Assembly: GCF_036417845.1 (NCBI RefSeq)
Contig: NC_089981.1
Coordinates: 84,423,268 to 84,487,267 of the forward strand
Reading direction: 5' to 3'
Source of the DNA: Apteryx mantelli
Lineage: Eukaryota > Chordata > Aves > Apterygiformes > Apterygidae
Length of the DNA stretch: 64,000 nt
Shown here: piece by piece, positions 1 through 11,099 of the stretch
How the letters are laid out: every line of letters starts with the position of its first letter
How positions within the stretch are numbered: position 1 is the first letter of the stretch
Notes under the pieces: model-generated
The model's database searches: none
What the model was told of the DNA's origin: nothing
The model's input: only the letters and a program-made list of their open reading frames with translations
Program-made: the position numbers and the translations under genes

Positions 1-99
1 AAAAGCAAGGAGGGGGCATGTCAGGGTGTTGCCACATGCTCACATCAGCAGGGTCTGCCCCAGAGCTGCCTCCAGACCCGACGCTCCCCACTCCCCATC

Positions 100-345
100 A
101 CCGGTCGCTGGGCACAGCTGGCATGCGCTGCCTGCCACGTTCGCCTGCCTCGCGGATAGCAGCTCTGCGAGGGAACCCCGTGCAGGGACAGGTTGCGCGT
201 GGCGCTCGCGGCGGCTCCCGCAGCCGCTTGTCAGCCTGACAGATCAACCACAACTGACCACCGCCGAGTCTGCGCGTGCGACAGCAAGTGCGCGGAGCAG
301 GAGGCGATGCGAGACTGTCCCTGCATCTCGGAGACGATCCTTGGG
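100..345. promoter_or_regulatory. CpG-dense block (possible CpG island)
   Basis: I count about 27 CpG dinucleotides in roughly 250 bp, far denser than the flanking sequence; from 350 onward CpG becomes rare. In vertebrates such a block often marks a promoter or first exon, but no convincing initiator, TATA box or downstream splice donor fixes an orientation. A RUNX-like AACCACAA lies near 245-252. The block may continue to the left of the window. It could equally be a GC-rich patch without promoter activity. Confidence 0.4.
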
Positions 346-2029
346 GAAATAATCACGCAGACCTACCAGGCAGCACAGCCGTCTCGCGCTTGTTTGTTTA
401 GTTGGGGAGTATCGTTCTGCTCGCCAAGAGAAAGCTTAGAGGGTGTTTTCTTTGTATTGGCCGGGTGGAAGAAGAATTTATGGAGGATCCAGAAAGAGGC
501 AGGAAGTTTAGTGTTTTGTTTTTCTTCTCTATTTTTCCCCCTAGATTTTATTTTTCTTTGATTTTGGTCAGATAAATCGCCCCTCTTCCCAAGCGCTCAC
601 CCCCAGATGGACAGAGCAGGAGCAAAGGACAGCAGACACAAGAGAGAGGGAAATCGTCTCACGGCAAGACAGACAGGGGCAGGCCAGGTCCAGACTTCCC
701 AGAACAACAAAAATGCCCATCAGTCCTCCAGACCTCAAAGAAACGATCCTTCTCGCCCGACCCCTGCGACAACACTCCCCCAAAATGTGACAGATTGGAG
801 AGAGGCCAGCCATTGCCTCATCCGCATTCAGCCGCACCACCACAGCACGTGGGGGAAGGAGGGGAGTGCAGGGAGAAGGCAAGCCATGTTTCTTAATTAC
901 GCTTGCCCTCTGCAGACCTGGATCCAGCCCCTCCGTGGCATTGTGGAGCTGCTGGCACGGGGCACCTACCACAGATGGCTCCGGAGAGGCACAGAGACAT
1001 GCACGTGTCCGCATTTGCAAGCAGGCCCACACCAGCTGCAGGGCTTGGAAAAGGGAAGGGGGAGGAATGCTGCCTAGATCAGCTGAACTGTCTATTAATC
1101 CTCCTAATGGCTCCACGGGCTAACAACTTGACCCCCAGGTTTCCTCTTCCCTTCCCAGCTCTGACTCACTGTCTGCTCCTCTGCCTCGCCTCCTAGCTGG
1201 GTGGGAGACCGGAGAGCACATGGGAGAGAACAGAGAGGGAGCAAAAAGTTGTTTGTGCCAAAAATACTGGCATGCAGACACATATGGACATGCACAGACA
1301 CACAGACCCACATGCAGGATCCACGTGCATCATTAACCTGAGTGCTTTTAGCCTGAGGCCTCCCTGGCAGTAGGTCCTACTGGTGGACCAAGCACTTGCT
1401 GTGGTCCTCATGCAGCGGAGGGACTGCTTGTGACACCTCTTCTGTCATCCTCGTGCTGATATCCCAGGAGGCAGCGGTAAAAACAGGAGTGTGCCTTTGG
1501 CTGATTGCATGAGCCTGGCAAGTTTAACACAGGGGCAGCTAAGGCTAGTCATGACTTCACCTCTCTCACTGTGCCTGGAAAGACTCGCCGTCCTCTTTTC
1601 AACTCGGTCTACCAGCGGCAAAAGGGCCAAATGGGACCTTTCAGCTCAGTATATGTCTATGGGCTAGTGGTGATCTACAGTAGCCCTCAATTATACCTGC
1701 AGCACCCAGTTTCCCAAGTAGCCTCCTGTCTAAGTATTAGGTGAACCCAAGATAGTTTGTCTTCAAGGTCAGAGAAGGTCAGCTGCATCAAACTCTGTGT
1801 AACCAAGGCGTGGAAGACCTGCTTCTCACTGCTGTGTAGCTGTAACACTAGAACGGGAGCTACAGCTTGCTTATCAAATCAACCACTGAACTGTTTCATC
1901 ATGATAGAAAAATCTCAACTGGAGATTTCTGAGCACCAAATGCTGCCCCCACAGTAAGTCTACGCAACTAAAAAGGCACTTTGCAACATGGTGAAAGAAG
2001 TTATCAGCCTGAGAGGAGGCTCCATCCTT
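346..2029. other. gene-free stretch, no recognised element
   Basis: The open frames here are short and overlap in several frames and on both strands. None shows domains, a signal peptide or a coherent composition. A plus-strand stretch near 1,840-1,952 is open and has an acceptor-like TGTGTAG before it and a GTAAGT after it, but nothing else supports it as an exon. No repeat family was recognised. Confidence 0.5.
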
Positions 2030-2960
2030 ACAAATGTTTCCTCACTGATATGTCAGTCCACCCTTCTCACTAGAACCTCTTCTGCATTATAGACTTCTTT
2101 TCCTTTCTACCTTACTCACTGGCTCTGTATCCCCTACCCTGGTACCTTCACCTCTCTACAAATTCCCATCACCTCTTTTTACTCATCTTCCCTTCTTCTC
2201 CCCATTCAGTGAAATCTTAAGTCCCACATCCCCACATCTACTTGCGCCCTAGCAGTAAAGCTTTCTTCACACCTGCTGTCTTCACCTCTCACATGGACAG
2301 TACCACCACCATCCTAGCCACTCTCTCAAGCCCTCATCCCAACCTCAGGACCAGCCCCCTTTCCTTGCCTTTTTTTGCACCCCAGGAATAACACCACATA
2401 TTCCCACCTCCTCTCCAAAACTGTTACAAGTAAGATTTCTTCTTATCTTGATCTCTCTGGATCTTGGAGATCTGATACTGCCTCTTCATCTATTTCTTCT
2501 ACACAGTCCTTGCTGAGATGTAGGTACCAGGCTTTTCATCTCCTTTCCTTTGCACCCCATCCTGGCTCCCTTCTTGCCTGTTCAGCTGCCATCTCTCTTT
2601 CATCTCTCACCTGATCTCTGACTACAATTATCGCCAGAGTCCCTCTCCTCCAAATTCGCTCCAGTTCAGCTGACACCCTTCAGTCCCCATTTCCAGAGCT
2701 GGTTCTTTGCCCGGCCAGTGGTCAGGACCAGTATTCCAGCTGCATCCTCTCAGCTGCCTTTGAAACTTCCAGCTGTGCTCTGCATTTTCAAATCTTTCCT
2801 CCCTTGGTTTCATGATCCAGATCTCTCACAGTTCTCTTCCAGCTTTTTAGTCACTCTTTACCCTCCCCAGAAACATCCAGAACTACTTTGTGAGCAGTGT
2901 CAACTCTCTTCTGAAACTGCCCTTTACCAGGATCCCTACAAAAAGACATGAATAAGTCTA
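2030..2960. other. pyrimidine-skewed tract of about 0.9 kb
   Basis: The plus strand is strongly enriched in C and T and poor in G for roughly 900 bp, made of irregular CTCT, CCTT and TTCC runs without a clean repeat unit. No frame gives a recognisable protein. It could be a decayed retroelement whose coding strand is purine-rich, or a diverged polypyrimidine tract able to adopt unusual DNA structure. I cannot assign a family by eye. Confidence 0.5.
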
Positions 2961-3309
2961 GTCATGTGCTAAGGCCTCTGGCCTTTCAATAGTTTCTCAA
3001 AATTTAATTGCACTCCTCACTCTGTCTGTCATCATCTGAAAGTCTCTTGTCTTGAGCTATGATGGGGCTGCTTTGTGGCACACAAATATCCTTTCATTTG
3101 GAGCAGTCCGTGACTGGGCCTCTTCAGCATTAGAAAAATTATATATAAATAATGCACAATACACCTCACCCCTTGTGATTACTGCAGGAACACAAATAGT
3201 GAATAAGTTCGTGGTACACAAAGGTACAGTTAGACCATGAATATCACAGGCATTTAGAAAAAAAGTTCTGTGTTATCTGAAAACCATAGACATGACTGAC
3301 AGGATTTAC

Positions 3310-3415
3310 CTTCTCAGTCTCTTTCCAGCAGCACTTTCCATGACCCTCCAAACATCCATCAGCTTGTTATGACACTCTTGGTTGCTATTACGAAGGGCAA
3401 TTTGGACAGCAGCAC
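3310..3415 (-). CDS. candidate internal exon, product not recognised
   Basis: On the minus strand a 106-bp stretch is open and bounded by an AG acceptor (after a T-rich stretch and CCACTGTAG) and a GTAAAT donor. The frame runs from phase 1 to phase 2 and encodes a polar, helix-like peptide of about 34 residues, including AAVQIALRNSNQ and NKLMDVWRVMESAAGKRLR. I do not recognise the family. If joined to the candidate at 28,008-28,113 the phases match, since that exon ends in phase 1. Splice-flanked open stretches this short are common by chance, so this is a weak call. A plus-strand or non-coding explanation remains possible. Confidence 0.2.
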
Positions 3416-4324
3416 CTACAGTGGATTAGCAGTGATTTTGATGTATGTGGAGCAATGAATGCTGATTAAAAGAACCAGATACAGAAGAAAAAAAATCAAG
3501 GCACAGCAACTGTTCATCTTCCAAGTGAGAGCACATTTGGTATTAGTTCTCCCTGCCCCATGGCCATCTACAGAGGAGGCAGAATAGACCTGTTTTCCTA
3601 AAACAGCTGAACACCCCATCTTGCATAAGACTTACTAGATTCAGTATCAAGGCAAGCACAAATTATTGCATACTGAAAAATATTTAACATTTTATTGTAG
3701 GGAGGGGGTCAGCCTCCCATTGCTTGATGAACCATTGAGTACATCCTGCCAACAGCTGGAGAGATAATTACAGTCCCACGCCTACCCCATGGGAGCTCAT
3801 TCCATTTCCCAGGAATGGGGGGAGAGGTCCCTCTTCATACCAGTCTCCCTATGTAGGAATGGGGCTTGGTTTGTTTTTCCGTTCTACATACACACAAAGA
3901 AAGAGCTAAAACCTGGGAGTCCATCTGCAAGGAAACCGTTGGAAATGGACACTCTCCATAAAGTCCATTAAAGTTTTAGTAGAAGTTTGTGTTGCCCTTT
4001 TAGCTTCTTTCCAGTTTTCCTTTTTAATAGATTTTTTCCTATTTTTAAAAGCATGTTCTCTAGAACAAAGTTAGGGAAAGGAGAGCACTGGTTATGCAGG
4101 TTTAAGTGGTGCCTTGGGAACCCATTAAGTGTCAGGTCCCCAAGACTCAGGCAAGAGGAAGGAATCGGTTTTGGAGGAAAAGGCTTTGAGATTCAGAGGG
4201 GGATCTGTGAACTCCCTCTGAGTGATATGAAACAGATAACTTAGGAAACGAGGAACTGATGTGGTGGAGTTCCTTAAGAGGTCCTCACCTTGACAAAAAT
4301 GTGGCAGGCTTCTACAGAATGATA

Positions 4325-4395
4325 ATTGTCATCCTTTTTCAGCCTTGATGATCTCTCAGGGCCCCTTCAAGCGCTGTCTTCCAGGATTATGAGAT
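4325..4395 (+). mobile_element. possible decayed CR1 3'-end fragment
   Basis: The words GATGATCTC, GGGCCCCTTC and CCAGGATTATGAG occur in the order and spacing of a CR1 LINE 3' end, where the family has a GATGATCTC-type word, then a CCCTTCCAACC-type word, then ATTCTATG-type units. Many substitutions are present, so it would be an old copy. The match is by eye over only about 70 bp. Confidence 0.3.
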
Positions 4396-4683
4396 ATTAT
4401 AAACACACACATCCCCATTCACACACTGTTCACAGCTAAGTTTCCACCACTCTGCCATACAAACACCTTGACAGCAAGCTACAGTGTGCAAGGAGTTGTG
4501 CATCAGCATTGCAGATGAAAGGAAATACCATGCCCAGGTGGGCAAGCATCCTAATTCCTGGGATATGGCTCACTGACTTTGATCCCAGTGTCTCAACATC
4601 AGCGTTTTTGACTATCAGACAGCCTTTATCCTCCTACTGTTCCCAGTATGGTTCCAATATTGTTGTCTTCTTCTGTCTTGTGC

Positions 4684-4751
4684 TCAGTGAAAAGACTAGA
4701 GCTTCTGGGTTTTCAGGTGGAGATCAGCAAAGTGCTCCGTTTAGCATAAAT
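4684..4751 (+). repeat. short dispersed repeat, copy 1
   Basis: This segment resembles 7,285-7,356 in the same orientation. Both contain TCAGTG, then CTAGAGCT or TTAGAGCT, then AGATCAGCAAAGTG and TTAGCATAAAT at matching spacing. The copies differ by substitutions and small indels, so they are old. The family was not identified; an ancient amniote repeat is likely. Confidence 0.45.
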
Positions 4752-6404
4752 ATCCTTCAATACTATCTCCCTGAAATACCTGTACACTGCAGCAGCACAC
4801 AAGGTTTTATTTGTATTAGATAACTGGCTCCGAACCCACCATGCTGTAGGAATTTTTAATGCTATTGTTCTGCCTCAACAGCGTGAGATTGAATTTCTGC
4901 ACCTCTGCTTCTCTAAATGTTGCCCATGCTCAGACGAAGAGACGCCTTTTCCCTTATGCATTGTGCACAATTACAGCCTGCAATGGCTGAGATCAGAACA
5001 GGTTAAAAATAATTCCAGCCCTGCTTTGCCAAGTCTATGCTTTAGGAACCAGAAATTGTTTTCCATTGGCCATAATGGGTATTTCAAACCACCATCAAAA
5101 GCTCAGATAGTAGCTATTGATAAAATATTCAGTTAGCACTACAGAGAGCCTTCTCTGAGGGTCCAGCTGTGAGAACATTAGCAACTGTTATACATTGCAC
5201 GCCTATTGGAAATAAATGCATTTGCTGAATTCTGAAAACGCTAGCTTAACAATATGGGCATTAAATGGAGAGATGCCAAGATGACACAATTATTGCATGT
5301 AAGGATTTGAGCACATCAGATTAGAAGCATAGGCACTGTTCATCCAAGTATATGGAGGTGACAATTGCCCATTCCATTCTAAGGCCGGGATACCATCAGA
5401 TTACCCAGCTGCATTAGACTCCTTCATTTCCTCCTGGCCTCACAGTGAGCCCCGTGCCTTGTGTTCAGCAAAAAACAGGCTTCAAGAGATAAATAATCCG
5501 CACTTTCTTTGGTTGTTTGTTCCAGTGGCTAATCACTTTACCATGACATATGTGCTGCTTAATTCCAGCTTGTATCTGCCCTCAGCCACTGCTCCTTGCT
5601 CTGTCCTTCCTGCAATGTACCCAGAGATGTCCATCCCTCCTTCCATGACAGATGTCCATCCACCCGGCAGACCCCACGTACACATGGCAGCACGGGAAGA
5701 CCCAGGACACTGTGCAGTGACGCTCAGCGCGCAGCTAGGAGGGGGCCGAGTCCTCTCCTGCCGGCTCCTCCGTGCGCACAGACACGCTCTGTTGGAGGTG
5801 TGAGAGAGAGGGTGTCTTTTCACTCCTTCTGCTTCAAAGCTGAGGGATGTTTTTCTGTGAGACTGCCACAGGGACTTTTAAACAGACTTCCCATTCATAC
5901 AGAGGTTAATTAACGTAGGCACCTTTGGTGGTATTTTCAGAAGCCCCCAGATACTCAGATAGCTTTGAAACGCTGGCTGCAAGCACAGAGCTGGCCTCTG
6001 TGAATATCTGGACCTGCACAGCAGCACTGAAAGCTGATTAGCTTGCAAGCCTCAGGTTTCGACAAACACTCGTTTTGCTCTGCTCTGCATATACCATCAC
6101 CCTGCAGGAAAGAAGGGCTGGTATAATTAGGGTTGTCTAGGCTTATTTGCCAGTTGATGTATTATCCATATGCAGTAACTCCAGGTTATTTTTTTCCCAC
6201 AACCATGGTGTTGAAAGAGCAACACTGTGCGAGAAAGCAGTGGTGGTTGGGGGAGACAAGGAAACACTGTAACGTTAAACCTATTTTTTCTCACAGCCCA
6301 ACCCCAATCTGCTGTCCTTTAGAAGCTGCTTGTTCTGAGCACCAGAGAGATAGCATCAGGAAAAAACAACTATCATTTGAATCTCCCTGAGAAAAAGGTC
6401 AACT

Positions 6405-6422
6405 CCCCCCCCCCCCCCCCCC
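6405..6422 (+). repeat. poly-C run (18 C)
   Basis: There are eighteen consecutive C residues followed by a short CA tract. Homopolymers of this length are prone to length polymorphism and sequencing error, so the exact count should not be trusted. Confidence 0.9.
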
Positions 6423-7284
6423 GCACACACCCTCTGTACAGTTTACACAGAAAAAGAAGAAACCCAAAACATCACTTGACTTGGCAGGTCTGCTCCTGGG
6501 AACCCAGAAGGCTGCTTGACCTTCTCCGGGCAAGCATGGCTCTCGCTCTGCACTTCCGAAGAAAACCTTTGCAATTCTAGGAAGTTCAGGGAGGCATTCA
6601 GAGAGCACACTGAGCCCTCCTGACAAGGAAATAGGAGGACAGGCTGAAAAACAGTTCTCTCTGGAAAAGCCTGAATGGGGAGAAAAGAAACACATTTTTC
6701 CTGCACTGAGACTAACTCCAGCTGTTGGTGCTTCCAGACAGTAACTGTTTTGGGCAACGCTCTCACTTGGGCCTTGTCAAGAAGAGAAAGACCTACTGAA
6801 ACATTAACACATCCACCCGCCAAGCAGGTCAGACAGTCCCCAGCATGGCCAGAAAACAGATGAGAGCTGCATTTCCTGCTGTAATGCTGATCCCTTGGAA
6901 AATGCACCGTATGCAGATTTGGTACCAGCTATCAGGGTGCTTATGAATGAAAGGGACATTTCCAGCAAGCTAAGACAAGGAACAAATGATGCTAATGATA
7001 AATCCGTCCCCCGCCACTGGATGGACATGGACATCCACAGCTAAAATAAACAAATGGTCTGGGCAAGCTGTCAGGCTTGTTTAGATTCTGCTTGGGATAA
7101 ATCTCAGTGCCCTTTGATCCCATGATGTTTTTGGCGCCTGTGTTGCTGTCTAGCAGCAGGGTATATTTTTCTATCCCAAGGAGCAAGTGGATGCAGCTGC
7201 CTATAGCTGATTTATAGGAGGAAGTGATTCACAGGAAATCAAAGCTTCTCACACAGTAAAATTGCTGTCTTTTCACTTCCACCA

Positions 7285-7356
7285 TCAGTGCAATGATTAG
7301 AGCTCTGGGGACTTCAGTTGGGAAGATCAGCAAAGTGTTTTGTACTTAGCATAAAT
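7285..7356 (+). repeat. short dispersed repeat, copy 2
   Basis: This is the partner of 4,684-4,751. The shared core is AGATCAGCAAAGTG followed by TTAGCATAAAT. It is slightly longer than copy 1 through small insertions. Confidence 0.45.
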
Positions 7357-9770
7357 CACTTTCTGCAGTGACTCACAAAGGATGCTCACAGTGGGCTGCA
7401 CCTGTCTGTAGGTCCTGATGCACTGGCGGTGACAGCATTTTCATTCGGTCCTGTTCCAGAGATTTTAAATTCACATTTCTCTGCTCGCTGCAGCAATGCA
7501 AGGCAGCTTCTGGACTTCACTTTCCCATTTTAACCATGTTGTTCCTCGGGATTCAGGTCTCGTGCACAATTTGCAGACCAGAATGGGTGTGAGTGCTGAG
7601 GTGGGGGGTTATTCGCATCCATATACCTCCACGAGCTAGGTCAGGCAAGACTATCTTTTGTCACGTGCCTGCAGATCGTAGTAAAATGAGGGGTACATCA
7701 AGAATACTAGGCCCTACCAAAACTTGCTTATCACTAATAATGGCTGTGGATTACTACACATGTGATTTAGGAGCTGGTTACTGCTTGCAGTTTCTGGTAA
7801 CTGTTCACATCAGTCTCAAAAGCTAATGAAGCAGTTGTTTATTACCACAAAACTTCAGACCCCACAGGACATTCAGCAAATATCTCTGTGCTTCTAAAAT
7901 AAGATTTGGCTCCTGTTGCATCCACTGTGAGTGCAAAGCTGAGTCAAACAAGGAGGATTTGCTATCAGCATAATCAGAAACATGGAGAAAAGGAAGGATG
8001 GGATTAAGACTTGGCTGCTGGTAAACATATGTTGCTTCAGTTAATTGTGCGGAAATTTCTGTGCTCAAGATAGTGATAAAAAACAAATGAAAGAAGTGTG
8101 AAAACTCAGCTCTGGAAGCACATGCCTAGCTAATCAAATACAGAGGTGTATGTACACACACACACAGGTCCATGCTGAACCTTTATTAATATAAACATTA
8201 ATTTATATCTCAACTCACACACCAGGTGTTCAGCCCTTTCCAACACATCTCCATGGTCCTCTAGTTTGAAGGGGACTAGTCCTCAGGCCAGCAGGGCAGC
8301 ATTTATCTCCATTAATCCATGACCTTGCACATCTCACATCTACCCCGGGGTCTCCTATGCCCGACAGCAGAGGGGCAGATTTACTTGGCTCAAACCATGC
8401 TGGGTTTTCCCCTCCATTTTTTCCCCCTGCCACAGGCTGCAGTGCCTGGAGCTTGGAGGAAGCGATATACTTTTGCCATGGAGAGAAAGGGCAGGTCAGG
8501 GAACAAGTGTGTCTTACCTGCAGATGCACCCTTATGGGAACTGGACCACGCACACGGGTGTCAGGGTAAGGGACGTTTATAATCACATCCCTGGTAGGGA
8601 CTGGACACCTCTGAGAACAAGGAACTTACCTAGGTGGTGAATCTGTGCCAGCAATTTCATTTTGTGGATCAAGTACAAGGAAAATCACAGCCTGCAGGAG
8701 CTGGAATGAGACCACAGCAGTCACAGGGCAGCAAAGGTGGCCCAGTCACACCAGGTGCATGGGCAGGCTGGGACACGCCACATGGCAGTTTCCGCACATG
8801 GGCATGGCACCCTGAGCTGGAGATGCAGTGACAGAGCACAGACCTCTGATCTCCACAGCTATCGCCTTGCTCCATCCCACCTGGTTACATTCAGGACACA
8901 CTAGCCACCGGTCCCACAGTGCAGACCCCCAGGGGCAGCCTGCAGGGGTGGGGGAAGAGGCCGATGGTCCAGCCACAGGGAAACAAAGACGATTTGCTTG
9001 GTCTTTCATTAGAGAAGGCAGGATCTGCCCCTACCTGAAATCAGCAGAACCAGTGGGAAGCACCAAGTACTACAATGTGCTCCATCTTTCCTCTAAGCAC
9101 TCGGTGGTTTGCTCTAATCAAGGCAGCAAGTCTCTCTTTGTCTTTTAATTTTGCAGACCACTTTGTTTTTAGTGGGTATTTGGTCTGAGGAAACTTTTCT
9201 GTAATCATTGTAATAAGTTATATTTATTGGCTGCAGTAGCAAAGATTCAAAACAGCTCAGCAAACCAGAATATTTCTCTAGCACAATAATGATAGGGATT
9301 TGAGAAATCTTGCCCTGTGCTTTGTCTTTCATCAACACGAGACCAAAGGTCTTTCAGCCTGCGATAATTCCAGAAGATAAAATTGCAGCAGAAAGCCTTC
9401 CTCATGTTTTGCAGGAGTGGCCTGTGAAAAGATATACTTTTCCATTTCCATAGGGAAGCCTTCCTATTCAGGGAAGCCTTTTCCTCTAGAAAGACTGTTT
9501 GGGTCTGTTCTCCCTGATCTGTTCCCCTCACTGACAATATTGTCTAACAAAACATGCAATATATTTATTTGATCTTTCTTTATTTTAACTGGAGATTCGG
9601 TTTTCTTTCATGATTGAGTGGGATGCATTTAATTAAAGGCAAAACCTCATTCATCCTCATGACTTTGTAAACAATTCTATAGTGTTAGGTAGATACAGGC
9701 ATCCTGTTTTTTCCCTCTCCATATCTGATGAAGCGAAAGAAGCGGGAAGATAATCATGTCTCTGGGTTTG

Positions 9771-10052
9771 AAAAAAATATGAATTTTTTATAGACCAACA
9801 CATATTTCTCCTCTGAAATATACGGCAACGTTGCCAGTATGAGGCTAGGATGGGGTCAGGAAACGAACAATCAGCAGCTCTTCCAGGACTCCTCTGGCCA
9901 CGTTCTGATCAACAGATCTGGGCTCTGTTAGCCTCTTCGGCATTGCTCCAAAATTAAAGGGAACAGAACAACTGCAAAATGTAGCCTTGAGACTCCATCT
10001 AGTTCTCACAAACACACGCAAGTGAATGAATTTACTGAGTAACAATTCAAAT
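9771..10052 (+). repeat. unidentified ~280-bp repeat, copy A (uninterrupted)
   Basis: The segment has a diverged second copy about 0.5-1.1 kb downstream in the same orientation. The first part matches 10,259-10,356: both have an A-rich start, GAAATATA, GTTGCCA, an AGGATG word and GTCAGCA or ATCAGCA. The second part matches 10,931-11,099: both have CTTCCAGGACTC, TCTGGCC, a TGGG(T/C)TC word, ATTAAAG, ATC(T/C)AGTTCT and TTTACTG. By eye the halves look roughly 65-75% alike. It carries no convincing open frame. It may be an LTR, a DNA-transposon remnant or a local segmental duplication; I do not recognise the family. Confidence 0.65.
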
Positions 10053-10258
10053 GCTCTAACTATATTTTATACCTATACTCCATGCCAGCCCTGAAGCAGA
10101 CAGGCAGACAATGCATGTCAGCATAGCCTTCATAGGGAGAGCTCTCTAACACCTGCTCAAGTCACAACAGGGACTCCTCCCGAGATTAGGAGACCTAAAT
10201 TTAGGTGTCTACCTGTGAGATAGATGTCTAACCTCCTCTTATTGAATCTTAAGTGTTA

Positions 10259-10356
10259 AAAAAAATGGATTTGCTATAGAGGAACACATATTGAAATATA
10301 AGGTAATGTTGCCAAATGAGACAAGGATGAGGATAGCAAATAGTCAGCATCTCCGA
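10259..10356 (+). repeat. unidentified repeat, copy B left part
   Basis: This matches the left third of copy A, at about 9,774-9,880. Shared words are ACACATA, GAAATATA, GTTGCCA and GTCAGCA. Homology stops abruptly near 10,357 and resumes at about 10,931, so copy B is interrupted. Confidence 0.6.
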
Positions 10357-10930
10357 ATGATGGAAGACATCAAGACAGACACTAAGAATTAAAACAATTT
10401 CAAGAGAGGACACCTAAGAACAACTGGAGATTGTTGAGCCAAAAAGATTTAGTCTACTACTTTGAGAGGTTTTAATTTGGGCTGCAGAAAACCCTCCAGC
10501 ATTTGGAAGATTGTAAGAGTCCTTCTATTCCAACCATAAATCCTTCTGTTATACCTAAGAGACACAATTCTTGAAGAGGTTAAGTTCTTGGTAAGTAAAG
10601 TTCTTACCAAACAATCTTTTCCCACTGAGGTGGCCTCTTCAGGTTTCTATTTGTGCTGCTAATGAGGTTCCCACAGTCTCCAGGAAGCTGGTCAGAGTTC
10701 TAATTAAACAAGACTTGAGGAATTATTCTGCCAAAGTAAGCGCTGGATCTGCCCACCCCACTGACTGACTCATGCAGACTGTATACATGCAGGATGGAAA
10801 TGTAAATCACAGATTGACATGTAGAGGTATACTCTCCAGTGAGGGTGCTTTCTACAGCTGCAGTGTTTATTAAACCTTTGCCATCATCCAAAAACAACAC
10901 TCATAACTTGAACAGTCCCCAAGGCTGGAG
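10357..10930. other. ~575-bp segment interrupting repeat copy B
   Basis: The segment lies between the two homologous parts of copy B and has no counterpart in copy A, where the parts abut. Either it was inserted into copy B or the equivalent was deleted from copy A. I see no terminal inverted repeats, target duplication, poly(A) or LINE tail that would identify an inserted element, and no supported gene. Confidence 0.4.
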
Positions 10931-11099
10931 AGCCTTCCAGGACTCTTCTGGCCTTGTTCGGACTGAGAGATTTGGGTTCCTCTGACCTCTTGAATATGGT
11001 CCCAGGCATTAAAGAACAGGACCCTGTAAAATACATCCCTGGGATTCTATCCAGTTCTTTGCATAAAAATACACATTTACTGGGTATTAGTTAGAATAT
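10931..11099 (+). repeat. unidentified repeat, copy B right part
   Basis: This matches copy A from about 9,878 to 10,052. The strongest block is CTTCCAGGACTC followed by TCTGGCC; further matches include ATTAAAG, a C(T/C)AGTTCT word and TTTACTG before an ATTAG or AATTC stretch. Confidence 0.6.

Larger units (their letters stand above)
3416..9770. other. gene-free stretch with minor repeats
   Basis: No supported gene was seen. The region holds a possible CR1 3'-end scrap near 4.3 kb, one short repeat in two copies (4.7 and 7.3 kb), a poly-C run at 6.4 kb and a short CA tract near 8,155. A 62-bp minus-strand stretch with good splice signals lies at 8,630-8,691 and is treated under findings. The open frames otherwise look like chance. 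Confidence 0.45.

Noticed and set aside
1840..1954. Plus-strand stretch between TGTGTAG and GTAAGT
   Set aside because: The splice words are acceptable, but the translation shows nothing recognisable and such pairs are frequent in 64 kb.
8366..8380. CAGCAGAGGGGCAG resembling a CTCF core
   Set aside because: The spacing is off by one base relative to the consensus, and no paired or conserved context can be checked here.
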